Shown here piece by piece: positions 21,546 through 31,207 of a stretch of DNA of 64,000 bases. A program made the position numbers and the translations under genes. A model generated the notes under the pieces. It had not been told where the DNA came from. It saw only the letters and a list, made by a program, of their open reading frames with translations, and searched no databases. Numbering within the stretch: the first letter of the stretch is position 1; each line of letters opens with the position of its first letter. The stretch comes from Symsagittifera roscoffensis (taxonomy: Eukaryota > Xenacoelomorpha > Acoela > Convolutidae), in assembly GCF_963678635.1 (NCBI RefSeq), contig NC_087068.1, positions 20,256,914 to 20,320,913 of the forward strand. Reading direction: 5' to 3'.

Positions 21546-22221
21546 TCGCGTTGTCGAATGAAAAAAAAAGAGCGGCCTTTAACACGATGGCCGTGAGATC
21601 TAGCCTCATTTCGGTCACGGTTGGAGGGATCCCAGTGCCATCCAGCCCAGGGGAAATCAAGACCCAAGATAGCAAGAAGGGAGTAAGGCCGGGGGCAAAT
21701 AGTAACGAAAAAAAAAAGACTGGAAGGTCAAAGATCTTCTCTAGAAAAACACTAAATTCATTAAAAATCATGAATATCAGAGAAACTGCGAAGAAACGAA
21801 AATATTCCACAATACGGCACATAGAACATTTTCCATAGAAAAATTAAACAATGTACCATTAAAATTCAGTAAAATGTACCAAAGCGAGAAATTAGTTACA
21901 AAGGCTACATTGGTACGTACCAACTCATTTCTCCTCTGAGCTTCCAATTAGGACGATTAGTACAGTGCGGTTGTATTGGTGTATAATCAGTGTGATCCAC
22001 GACTACTAATCGTGGATAACTAAACTCACTAGATTGTCTGGAAAATTTGGTTGAAATACTTGTTTCAAAAAGTTAGTTGTTGGGTTTAAAAGTTTGTTGT
22101 TTCGTTGAACTGTTCGAACTTTAATTTGGCTATATTAATTTAGAAGAAAATTGTCTACAAGAGCTCGTAAACGTAACTTTGCAAAACAATAATTTTTCCA
22201 ATCCTTTCAAAACTAAACTAA
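21546..22221. other. Upstream flank of the large retroelement; no gag, protease or LTR seen
   Basis: No gag-like or DTG/DSG protease reading frame is present. Two overlapping short ORFs near 21493-21838 lack recognisable domains. Nothing here matches the 3' flank well enough to be a partner LTR. Confidence 0.5.
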
Positions 22222-25200
22222 ACCAGGCAAGTTGAAGGGAACTTGAGCCATCTTAACAAAATATTCACAGAAAAATCCACGGTATGCTCTCCCACTTCCA
22301 GACTGAGTAAAGCTGATTTTAAACACCTAAAACCACTATCAGGAAATATCTATAATTTTTCAATCAAACAAGTTCACCAATATGATAAAGAACAAAACAA
22401 ACAAAAATTTTATATGTCAGAATTTGAATTCAAACCTATTCACAAATTTTTCAAAATCACAATCTCATCCATAAAATATTTGAAAAATTCGAATTCCGAT
22501 ATCATTTCCTTACATGTCTATAACAACACACCTTACCAAGTAACATTACCTTTAGGACTTTTAGGATATTGTGAAACCAACGCTACAATATCACCAATAC
22601 ACGAAAAAGCCTATCGCGTAAATAATATACTCCAATTACTAGATATTTGCCAATCTACAATTCTTAATGAAGAATTATCTATAAATAATATAATAAGTAA
22701 CGAAAACAGAAATACGGATTATTTCACAAAAACTCCATATTTCAAACCTACATTCAACATAAGTAACTACACAGAGGACCAACAAAAATTTTTAACAATG
22801 TTTAATTTCCAACATTCACAAATAACACAAGACGAATTCGAAAAATTAGCCAAACAGCTAATTAAATATTCATCAGTCTATGCAACATCAAAATTCGATG
22901 TTGGAAAAATCAGTTCATCACTACATCTCCCGTTAAAACCAGACGCAGTTTTCAAAAAACAGAGAGCAAGTAAAGTACCAATTCACTTACATGATAAAGT
23001 AAACAGATTACTCGACATTTTAGAACAATACAACATTATATCACCAGTAAACAAAGAAGAACAACCAAAAGGCAACACATTTATCAACCCTGTTATCATT
23101 CTAGCTAAAGGAGAATCATTAAAAATCGTTCTCGATGCTAGATACCTCAATTCACTTATAGATGAATCAAAATGTAATTGGCCCATTGAACCAATACAAG
23201 TTATTTTAACAAAAATAAACGGCAAATACTTTACAACCGCCGATATGAATAGTGCATACAATCAAATGCCACTAGATGAACAATCACGACGTTTAACACA
23301 ATTTGTTATCGGAAACCAACAATATGAATTCAACCGCTTATTCTATGGAATATCCATAGGACCAGCAGCATTTTCAGCTTTTATGAGCAAAATTTTTAGA
23401 CCACTAATACTCAAGAAAAACGCAATCACCTATTTAGACGATGTTTTTATGCAATCACAAACAAAAGACGAGATGTTCAATGTTTTAGAAAAATATCACC
23501 AAATACTTCAGAACGAAAATCTGAAGGCCGCCCCCGATAAATCACACTTCTTTTTGACAAGAGTTAAATTCTTAGGACATAATATAGAAAGAAAAACAAT
23601 CACTCCATTGAAATCACGCATTGACGCTATTCAAAAACTTCAACCACCAACAAATAAAAAGAAAATCCAAGAATTTCTTGGAATGTTAAACTTTTTAAGT
23701 AAATATGTTTATAAAATGCAATTATATCTACGACCATTTTATAACATCCTTAGACAACAAAATAATTTTGAATGGAACACAGAAAATCAAACACGATTTG
23801 AAGAAATAAAGAAACTTTTAACTGAACAAATTTCAAACACAATTCCAGATTCAAATCAACCATTTTATGCAATGTGCGATGCTTCGAACTTTGGCATCGG
23901 TGCAGCACTATTACAATCACATAATGGTACAAATAAAATGAACCTCATATCAGCAAATTCTCGATTATTCACTCAAGCAGAGCTACGACTCTCAACTCTA
24001 ATGAGAGAATGTACAGCCATAATATATACACTGACAGAATATGAATTTCTGATACTTGGATCAAAACATCCAACAGTTCTATTCACAGACCATAAACCAA
24101 TCATCTTTCTCTTTACACAAAAATCTAACCCAAACCACCGAGTTTACAGATTTCAACTAATTCTAATGAAATTTCCAAACTTACATATAGTTTGGACTGC
24201 AGGAAAAAATCTTGCATTACCAGACACCTTAAGTCGAAATACACCACCTGAATTACTTACACGAAAAACAACAGTTGAAATACCCAAAAACATAAAATTC
24301 TACCTTGCAGAAAACGAAACATCACCCCGATTGGAATGCAAATATGCAGTAAAAACTGATATTGAACAATCACAAATAAATAATTTACAACATTTCCCAC
24401 TTTATTTAGATTGTCAAAATAATCATTATGAAGTTGATCTACTTGGAACATCAACTTTCAAACCAATCCCATATTCTCAATGGATCAAAAATAACACCCA
24501 ACAAAAACGAACAAAACAACACCCGCCTAAAAAAGACCATTTTCCACTAATTGAAAAAGAAGATTTAACTGATAAAATAAATTTATCAGGACCACAAACA
24601 AATGATTCAAAATACACAATAAATCAAGTTTTTGACCTTCACGACCCACTTGATACAATACCCTTATCTAAATTCGAAATTGAAAACATTTTTCTCCCTC
24701 CAACAGAAACGATTACAATTTCAACACTGAAACAATATCAAAATCTTGACCCGATAATTAGACAACTAAAATCATGGCACAAATATAAAACTAAACCTAT
24801 CAAAGCAGATTCAACCATTCTAGGAAACAAAACACTCCTCCGATACTTTCGCAAATTTAACAACACAACAATTAACGAAAATACAGACCTTTTAGAGTAT
24901 AACCTAAATGAATCTACAGTTCCATGTCTCCCTTTAAGTATGATTCTTATAGCTTTTAATATTTCACATACACAAAATATTAAAGGACACTCTGGATCAG
25001 AAAAAACATATTCAAATTTTATACAAAATTTTTATTTCCCAAATGCACAAATTTGGATAAAAGTACTATGCAATGACTGTATAGTATGTCAACTAAATAA
25101 ACCTTACCCAAATCAAAAACAAATAGCACAAAAACAAGATTTTAAAGGACAAAGCTTGTACTTTAACCATCGTATCTCATTTGATACCAAAGGACCAATT

Positions 25201-26445
25201 TCACCCTCATCCGAAGGAAACTCCTACATTATGGTAATTGTTGACGCATTTACACATTATGTAGCACTTAACCCAGTACCACATTGTAACGCTTATTACG
25301 CTTACACAACACTCTATGAACACTGGATAGCAAAATTCGGACTACCAGAAATTTTAGTTACAGACAACGGTACAGAATTCATAAATAATGAAATTATCAC
25401 ACTATGTCATTTATATAACATTAAACACAAACCACGTACATCTCATGCACCTTGGACAAACGGCTTAGTCGAAGGTATGAACCGTTCATTACAAGAATAT
25501 CTTAGATGTATCATCAACGGAAATGATACAAAATATACCGAATGGTCAGCAGATGTAAAATTATTTCCCTTAGCGTATAATTCACAAATCACGACAACTT
25601 TAGGAATGTCACCATACGAAATGGTTTTTAACCAAAAGCCACGCAAACCAATAATGTTTACAGCAAATTCTCATAAAAACGCACAAGGTTATTGTCAACC
25701 AAATAAAGACTCAATTTGTTATAACCTACCTTTACATACACACGATGAAGATCATTTTCATCACCCACAAATTCTTAAACTAGCCTCCGGTACACACACC
25801 GAATGGATTCTAAATAGAGATAAAAAACACAATGAAATTTATCAAAAAATAACAAAAAAGTTATTACAAAGACAAAACATTAATGAACAAATCAATTCAC
25901 GTTTTACACCAGCCTCCGAATTAAAAATTGGAACATTTGTTTTAATACCTAATTTTAATACTCAAAAAGGAATTTCTAAAAAATTACAACCCCTTCGAAA
26001 AGGACCATACCAAATAATTGCAAGACCCACTGATGTCACATATAAAATTACCGACTCAAACAAAAAAGAAATCGTTCAACATCGAAACAACCTATTACCT
26101 TATTACCCAAAAGAATACGCACTCCGCGAATTAACTCAATTATATTCTTTCACAGGATTAAAAATCATTCAAAATGAACCACATCTGAAAAACACAGAAC
26201 AAAATGATAACCCCACCGAAAATCAAAACACAAAACCAATCGCCACCAAAAACAATACACAAAACCATAAAGAATCCCCAAAACAAAGAAAAAATAGAAA
26301 AATGACCGAAAAAATAATACCCCAAGAACAAATCGACAAATCAGAAAATAGAAAAACAACAAGACTCCGAAATCAACCACGTAAAAACTATAAAATATTC
26401 ATCCCCCAATCTAAAATTTTAAAGAAAGTGGAATTTCAAAAGTAA
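22222..26445 (+). CDS. Retroelement Pol: RT, RNase H, integrase (~1400 aa)
   Basis: The frame opens at 22222. Numbering here is from the TTG at 22243, and no nearby in-frame ATG supports a normal start; the first in-frame ATG is about 58 codons in. A pre-RT region (TPYQVTLPLGLLGY) precedes the RT, which has YLDD at residues 397-400. RNase H follows with D546 in YAMCDASNFGIG and a TDHKPI motif. The integrase has H909/H916/C943/C946 zinc ligands, then D981, D1041 and E1077 (D,D35E spacing). A GPY/F-like LRKGPYQIIARP begins near 1251, and a charged tail ends the protein. No protease motif lies upstream, so Pol probably derives from a longer gag-pro-pol whose 5' part is gone. A candidate splice acceptor (TTCACAG) is at 22264-22270. 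The domain order is Ty3/gypsy. Confidence 0.92.
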   Translation, partial: TRQVEGNLSHLNKIFTEKSTVCSPTSRLSKADFKHLKPLSGNIYNFSIKQVHQYDKEQNKQKFYMSEFEFKPIHKFFKITISSIKYLKNSNSDIISLHVYNNTPYQVTLPLGLLGYCETNATISPIHEKAYRVNNILQLLDICQSTILNEELSINNIISNENRNTDYFTKTPYFKPTFNISNYTEDQQKFLTMFNFQHSQITQDEFEKLAKQLIKYSSVYATSKFDVGKISSSLHLPLKPDAVFKKQRASKVPIHLHDKVNRLLDILEQYNIISPVNKEEQPKGNTFINPVIILAKGESLKIVLDARYLNSLIDESKCNWPIEPIQVILTKINGKYFTTADMNSAYNQMPLDEQSRRLTQFVIGNQQYEFNRLFYGISIGPAAFSAFMSKIFRPLILKKNAITYLDDVFMQSQTKDEMFNVLEKYHQILQNENLKAAPDKSHFFLTRVKFLGHNIERKTITPLKSRIDAIQKLQPPTNKKKIQEFLGMLNFLSKYVYKMQLYLRPFYNILRQQNNFEWNTENQTRFEEIKKLLTEQISNTIPDSNQPFYAMCDASNFGIGAALLQSHNGTNKMNLISANSRLFTQAELRLSTLMRECTAIIYTLTEYEFLILGSKHPTVLFTDHKPIIFLFTQKSNPNHRVYRFQLILMKFPNLHIVWTAGKNLALPDTLSRNTPPELLTRKTTVEIPKNIKFYLAENETSPRLECKYAVKTDIEQSQINNLQHFPLYLDCQNNHYEVDLLGTSTFKPIPYSQWIKNNTQQKRTKQHPPKKDHFPLIEKEDLTDKINLSGPQTNDSKYTINQVFDLHDPLDTIPLSKFEIENIFLPPTETITISTLKQYQNLDPIIRQLKSWHKYKTKPIKADSTILGNKTLLRYFRKFNNTTINENTDLLEYNLNESTVPCLPLSMILIAFNISHTQNIKGHSGSEKTYSNFIQNFYFPNAQIWIKVLCNDCIVCQLNKPYPNQKQIAQKQDFKGQSLYFNHRISFDTKGPISPSSEGNSYIMVIVDAFTHYVALNPVPHCNAYYAYTTLYEHWIAKFGLPEILVTDNGTEFINNEIITLCHLYNIKHKPRTSHAPWTNGLVEGMNRSLQEYLRCIINGNDTKYTEWSADVKLFPLAYNSQITTTLGMSPYEMVFNQKPRKPIMFTANSHKNAQGYCQPNKDSICYNLPLHTHDEDHFHHPQILKLASGTHTEWILNRDKKHNEIYQKITKKLLQRQNINEQINSRFTPASELKIGTFVLIPNFNTQKGISKKLQPLRKGPYQIIARPTDVTYKITDSNKKEIVQHRNNLLPYYPKEYALRELTQLYSFTGLKIIQNEPHLKNTEQNDNPTENQNTKPIATKNNTQNHKESPKQRKNRKMTEKIIPQEQIDKSENRKTTRLRNQPRKNYKIFIPQSKILKKVEFQK

Positions 26446-27043
26446 TTTTAACATTATACTTCACAATCTTGAAACCTCCGAAACATTTTTCATTTACATT
26501 TTTCAAAATAACATGCTGACAAGTACGCAATAATTCTAGTTCAAAATAGACCAATAGGATTCATCCAATCCGTCACTTTCTCTAACTCAAACTAAGACCA
26601 ATTAGACGAATCATATAGAACTCCAGGCACATCTATAACTATAACTTTACGACCTCCAGGTCAAAAATAAGCAAACCACTCCAACTTGACAACTAAAATA
26701 AATATCACCATAATACCGTACCCCTCCCTTATCTAATAACCCAAAGATCAACAATATTTCCCCAACTCAGACCACGAATACCCCCAAAACAAATTTGTTA
26801 ACTTAGCCTAAAGTAACAAAATGAACATTTTAATTAGCCTAAAGTATAAAAATCTCACCATACCCCGGATCATTTGACAAACAAAAATAAAGAAAAAGAC
26901 GACCTCCCAATCACCATGAAAATTGCCCCCAACAATTTTTTACAAAACTCAACCCACTTGTCAAAAAACTAATAAATAATCCGACCACACTAGAAAATCG
27001 CCTCGAACAGCAAAAAATATTCGACCAAGAGATCATTTCTTAA
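26446..27043 (+). other. Spacer between Pol and the accessory ORFs
   Basis: A/C-rich sequence without an ORF of note. It keeps the base skew of the element, so it belongs to it. Confidence 0.5.
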
Positions 27044-27274
27044 ATGCTCTTCTCTCAATCAGTTACTCAAATACTCATAAATTTTAAACATTTTTTTACA
27101 ATACTTGAAACCTTTATAATATTTCTTTTTGATATACTTGAATCTTTTCTAATAATCCTAATCATTTTTTGTAACATTTTTTTAATTTTCTACACTATAC
27201 TCGAACTATTCCTCCAACTTTCCAAAACCCTTGATTATATCCAAAGGTACGATTTATACAACTTGTCTAAATGA
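27044..27274 (+). CDS. Small membrane-type ORF a, 76 aa
   Basis: Residues about 15-60 are an almost unbroken Ile/Leu/Phe stretch with regularly spaced Glu/Asp (ILETFIIFLFDILESF). One or two membrane helices or a hydrophobic coiled coil are possible. Its stop overlaps the next start as ATGA (27271-27274). I do not recognise a family. The AT-rich base composition could produce a hydrophobic ORF by chance, so this is moderate only. Confidence 0.45.
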   Translation: MLFSQSVTQILINFKHFFTILETFIIFLFDILESFLIILIIFCNIFLIFYTILELFLQLSKTLDYIQRYDLYNLSK

Positions 27275-27459
27275 TACGAACAATTTTCAGTAGAACTGAT
27301 ATTTTTTTATTGTTTGTAATTTTCATAACATTTTTATCATCCCTCATTTTGACCATATGTAAATGTATAAAGAAAGCAATCTTCACATTTGCCCTAGCAA
27401 CAATCCTCCTAATTCTTTTTTTAGAAGAATATTATAATAAACATAAACCTTCCCACTAA
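27271..27459 (+). CDS. Small membrane-type ORF b, 62 aa, viroporin-like hairpin
   Basis: Two hydrophobic segments (about 10-30 and 36-51) are separated by the basic turn CKCIKK, and a polar tail (EEYYNKHKPSH) follows. This topology is that of a small helical-hairpin membrane protein. It starts inside the stop codon of ORF a. The function is unknown; a viroporin-like role is speculation from topology. Confidence 0.45.
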   Translation: MIRTIFSRTDIFLLFVIFITFLSSLILTICKCIKKAIFTFALATILLILFLEEYYNKHKPSH

Positions 27460-27464
27460 AGTAA

Positions 27465-28601
27465 CAATTCAAAAATCCATCAAAAATTGCTACCCAACAG
27501 TCACAAAGTCAGTCTTCACCGACATCATCCCAAGATAACCAAACACCACCTTCAATTACTCAAAATCCTCAAACATCTACACGAATTTCTTTTCAAGACA
27601 ATCCATACACTTTTGAAGAACGACATGCTCGTTTATCAGAACCACTAGAACCAGTTCAACGACAAGCACCTCTAAGCGAACCAACATATAACCTATACCC
27701 AACACTACCACAAGAACTAAGTAGAATAAGAAATCCTAGTCAAAACCAAAATACAGTCGAAATAAATAGACAAATTATACATCCTCGACGAAACAGAAAT
27801 TTTCAAACTCCCCGAGTTCATTTTGATATACCTCAATCCCCATCACAAAACACTCCAGAAAACCCCATTGGTATATTACCAGAAACCCCTACGCTTCTTT
27901 CACAACGTAGCACCTCAAGCCTACCATCAGATTACTTAGGTTCAACACCAACATCTGAACAAATACGTGAAAATCCCTTTAACCCCCCAAACCAGGCATC
28001 ACGACTACCATATTGGACAACACATTCATTTACACAAGGTGAATTAAATTTAGTCAATAATCCAATAGATATTTCTACGGATACAACAACATCCTCATCA
28101 CTACCAGAAACATTATCACTACCATCAACACCATCAATAAGCCAGATTTCACCACCACCTTTTAACTTAAATTTTCTAAATAATCTCGACGCCAGATATC
28201 GAGAACAATCATCAATAAATATTCCTTTAAGACTAGATTGGAATACATTTACAGCACCTCCACCATTATTTGGACAACATCAAGAAAGTAACCGCCTTCA
28301 TAACTGGGCACTTAATAGATTACAATATCGCCAAGATATTCACAACGATATCCGTGATCACAATATTCAAATACTCCAACAAAACAGTTTACAATTAAAG
28401 TTTGAAATCACAGTTAAGTTAAATAATATTACCCAACATCCCTACCCATTAAATCCACCTAACATAACAGCTCAATCACTACCACCACCGTTTATAACTA
28501 CTGAAGTAATATACAAATACGACAGATATACCAAAAACACAATTGGTTACATTACATTTTATAATCCATACTCAGGATTATCATACACATGTATATTCTA
28601 A
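27465..28601 (+). CDS. Open frame c, 378 codons, no methionine; Pro/Ser/Gln-rich
   Basis: This frame runs from just after the TAA at 27462-27464 to a TAA at 28599-28601. By eye it contains no ATG at all, so gene finders that demand one will miss it. The first two thirds are Pro/Ser/Thr/Gln-rich and probably disordered (SQSQSSPTSSQDNQTPP, SSLPETLSLPSTPS). The last third looks folded (RLHNWALNRLQYRQDIHNDI, FEITVKLNNITQHPYP, IYKYDRYTKNTIGYITFYNP). It overlaps the envelope ORF start by 13 nt. Expression would need splicing, frameshift or reinitiation at a non-AUG codon. It could be a structural or nucleic-acid-binding product, but I recognise no family. Confidence 0.65.
   Translation, partial: QFKNPSKIATQQSQSQSSPTSSQDNQTPPSITQNPQTSTRISFQDNPYTFEERHARLSEPLEPVQRQAPLSEPTYNLYPTLPQELSRIRNPSQNQNTVEINRQIIHPRRNRNFQTPRVHFDIPQSPSQNTPENPIGILPETPTLLSQRSTSSLPSDYLGSTPTSEQIRENPFNPPNQASRLPYWTTHSFTQGELNLVNNPIDISTDTTTSSSLPETLSLPSTPSISQISPPPFNLNFLNNLDARYREQSSINIPLRLDWNTFTAPPPLFGQHQESNRLHNWALNRLQYRQDIHNDIRDHNIQILQQNSLQLKFEITVKLNNITQHPYPLNPPNITAQSLPPPFITTEVIYKYDRYTKNTIGYITFYNPYSGLSYTCIF
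27491..27500 (+). promoter_or_regulatory. Candidate splice acceptor for the methionine-less ORF
   Basis: GCTACCCAACAG|TCACAA at 27489-27506 is a pyrimidine-containing tract plus AG. It lies in frame with the open frame that follows and could supply it with a start codon from an upstream exon. Confidence 0.35.
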
Positions 28602-31207
28602 AATTATTAATTTTTCTCCAACTCCTTTTTCTAGTAATCTCAAATCAAAACATAAACCCTTCCCCTCGTACAGGACCACAAGATTTATTAGTAACACATT
28701 ACGATTGTGAAGAAAATGAACAAAAAACACTACATAAATATGCAATAAATCAAGTATCACAATGTGAAACAGAACCACAAGCTATAGAAACCACAGATGT
28801 AATAGCAACACTCTATTCAAAAGCCCGAGCAACAACAGTTACAGGTTATAAATTCACAGCAACATTTTCCGAAAAGAAAGTACATTGTTCACAAGTCTCG
28901 AACGGAAACAAAAACCGACTTGACCATGAATCATTCTATCAGAGTAATATAGAACGTCTTTTACATCTCAATCCCGACGATTGTAAAAGTGAATTACTTA
29001 GACTAAACATCACACAAAATAAAAACTCCGCAAGAAAGTTAGTTAATTTTCAAGTTTTTTCAGACTCTGTACATCAATCACAACTTGAAAGACACCAAGG
29101 ACATATAAAACTAGACGAAAAATACCCGTATAACGGCGCACACGGACGATTAACCTATGACCTACACGATAAACATTGGATACCACACATTGGTATAAAT
29201 GACCCATCAAACTGCAAAGCAGACACAAAAAATAAAGGATACCAAGAAATAATGTTTTTCGATTGGAAAATACAACTCGAAAAAATACAACTAACACGAG
29301 ATTTATCAGATAATACAATGATCTATCAAGGAATCCGATTACCTTGTAAAAATGATCAAGGTTATTGCGACCCTACAACGAGAACACAAGCAACCATTGT
29401 TTGGTTCCCCGAAGATACATGTACAACATTTCAAGTAGCAAAAATACACGCTCGTATGATAAAATTTCACGAAAAATATTTGATACAATCAATTCCATAT
29501 GAACAAGTCCATCCATCACGAAAACTAAGTTCTAATTTTAGAAACATAGACAATATAGAAAATAAATTGACACGTTTTCAAATATATCAAGAAACAGAAC
29601 TTGCATGTAAATACAGGAATCCACTTCACAGAACACAATACTCTGAAATATTAGTTGAATACGAAAAAGGATTCGACATGACCACTGGAAAAGTAAAAAT
29701 CGACCCATATGCCACAGGTCATCCTCCAAACGAAGGAACATCCTATATACCAGTTAATTTTGAAAAAAGCAACGGACAACCTGGTGGACATCTAAAACCC
29801 CATGACACCAGAAGCACACGCTTACAAGAATTATCACTAATGAATACTACATATTTCGGTAATATCCACTATGATATTCATTTAGATATGAAACTAGATT
29901 ATACAATTAGCCGAATTTTTCAAGAAATGTCACTCTCCGAATTAGAAACACTACACCAACTATGCGAATTAGAACGAACACAAATATTACAATCACTTGC
30001 ACTAGCAGTATTAAAAATACCCTATGCAGGATACTTATTATCTGGAAATAGATCAAATTTTTTAGACTATGAAGGAAACATCTTATGGTTTTATACTTGT
30101 ACTAAAAAAGTATCACCACTATACGTTTTTGAAGATAAACGATGTTATAAAAGAATCCCTATCTTTTATAAGAATAAAGTACATTTCGTGGATACACTTT
30201 CACGAAGAACCTATTTCTGGGATACCGCAGTCCCATGTGGATCAGAAAACAGCCACAATGTAGTACAACTAAACCCTGATGAAAATAAATATTATCTTCT
30301 CACTCCATATCCCACATTAATGCAATCACTCAAAAAATTTTCACCAGAAAGCATTCGCGCTATTGCTCGAAACCCAAATATAGACTTACAATCAATAGGA
30401 ATCTATTCAAAATCAGATATTCAACATCACATTAGAACACAACAATTCCAAGAATTATTAACACAAATGGACACTATACAAAGACAATCAATAGACCAAA
30501 ATTTACGCAAACTTGCAGAAACCGCAGGATTTGCCGATATCTACACGCAAGACTATAGCGGATATTTTAAAGACATTAAAGATTATATATATCTAAACGG
30601 TGAAAAATACCGTCCCCAAGATATATCACCAATTAACATTTTTAGCTTTGTTACACTCAAAAATGAGATCCTCGATTTTCTAGGATGGCCCTACTACATC
30701 TTAGAAAAATTGACTATTTTATACGCAATGTTTAACTTTATTGGATTTCTTTTCTCACTTTTAAAAGGAATCTACAACACATGTGCTATACACACACAAG
30801 TAAACAGACAAGCAAGCGTAGCACGCATACTCTTTGCAGGATTTTTTGGAATCTTTTCTACATCTATAAACAAAATTCTTTTAGACGCACAAATAAAAGA
30901 ATATAACACAAAAATAGCAACACGACAAAATACATACGACGAAGAACATAACAATGTAGACATAACGCCAACGGCACCACAATTACCACCCCTACCAAAT
31001 AACCATCCACTATCCCTAGTCCCACGAAATTTTCGAAATTTAGCCATCACACATAATCCAAATTTTCGACTCACCACATCACAAAGTCCCATCCAACATA
31101 TAATGACACACCAGTCACAAGATGATAATACTTATGAACAAATTATTGAACAACCCCATACCACCGCTTTTCAGTCTCAAAATAATCATTTTTTTAGCCC
31201 ACGATGA
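28589..31207 (+). CDS. Envelope-like membrane glycoprotein, 872 aa
   Basis: An N-terminal signal peptide (residues 1-18, MYILKLLIFLQLLFLVIS) is followed by a large Cys-containing ectodomain with a YDCEEN motif near residue 38 and several N-glycosylation sequons. Near the C terminus are two hydrophobic stretches (about 705-738 and 750-772) and a Pro-rich tail of about 100 residues. Architecture and position after Pol make this the element's envelope-like protein. The N-terminal YDC pattern recalls glycoproteins that invertebrate gypsy and BEL elements share with some negative-strand RNA viruses; that kinship is inference. The frame has no internal stop. The start at 28589 overlaps ORF c by 13 nt and the stop overlaps ORF e by 4 nt. 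Confidence 0.8.
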   Translation: MYILKLLIFLQLLFLVISNQNINPSPRTGPQDLLVTHYDCEENEQKTLHKYAINQVSQCETEPQAIETTDVIATLYSKARATTVTGYKFTATFSEKKVHCSQVSNGNKNRLDHESFYQSNIERLLHLNPDDCKSELLRLNITQNKNSARKLVNFQVFSDSVHQSQLERHQGHIKLDEKYPYNGAHGRLTYDLHDKHWIPHIGINDPSNCKADTKNKGYQEIMFFDWKIQLEKIQLTRDLSDNTMIYQGIRLPCKNDQGYCDPTTRTQATIVWFPEDTCTTFQVAKIHARMIKFHEKYLIQSIPYEQVHPSRKLSSNFRNIDNIENKLTRFQIYQETELACKYRNPLHRTQYSEILVEYEKGFDMTTGKVKIDPYATGHPPNEGTSYIPVNFEKSNGQPGGHLKPHDTRSTRLQELSLMNTTYFGNIHYDIHLDMKLDYTISRIFQEMSLSELETLHQLCELERTQILQSLALAVLKIPYAGYLLSGNRSNFLDYEGNILWFYTCTKKVSPLYVFEDKRCYKRIPIFYKNKVHFVDTLSRRTYFWDTAVPCGSENSHNVVQLNPDENKYYLLTPYPTLMQSLKKFSPESIRAIARNPNIDLQSIGIYSKSDIQHHIRTQQFQELLTQMDTIQRQSIDQNLRKLAETAGFADIYTQDYSGYFKDIKDYIYLNGEKYRPQDISPINIFSFVTLKNEILDFLGWPYYILEKLTILYAMFNFIGFLFSLLKGIYNTCAIHTQVNRQASVARILFAGFFGIFSTSINKILLDAQIKEYNTKIATRQNTYDEEHNNVDITPTAPQLPPLPNNHPLSLVPRNFRNLAITHNPNFRLTTSQSPIQHIMTHQSQDDNTYEQIIEQPHTTAFQSQNNHFFSPR

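Noticed and set aside
21493-21838. Overlapping plus and minus ORFs (95 and 109 aa) beside the large retroelement
   Set aside because: Neither shows a domain. They are likely a repeat fragment. A faint likeness of the EIKTQ-coding stretch to 35160-35220 on the other flank is too weak to call a shared terminal repeat.
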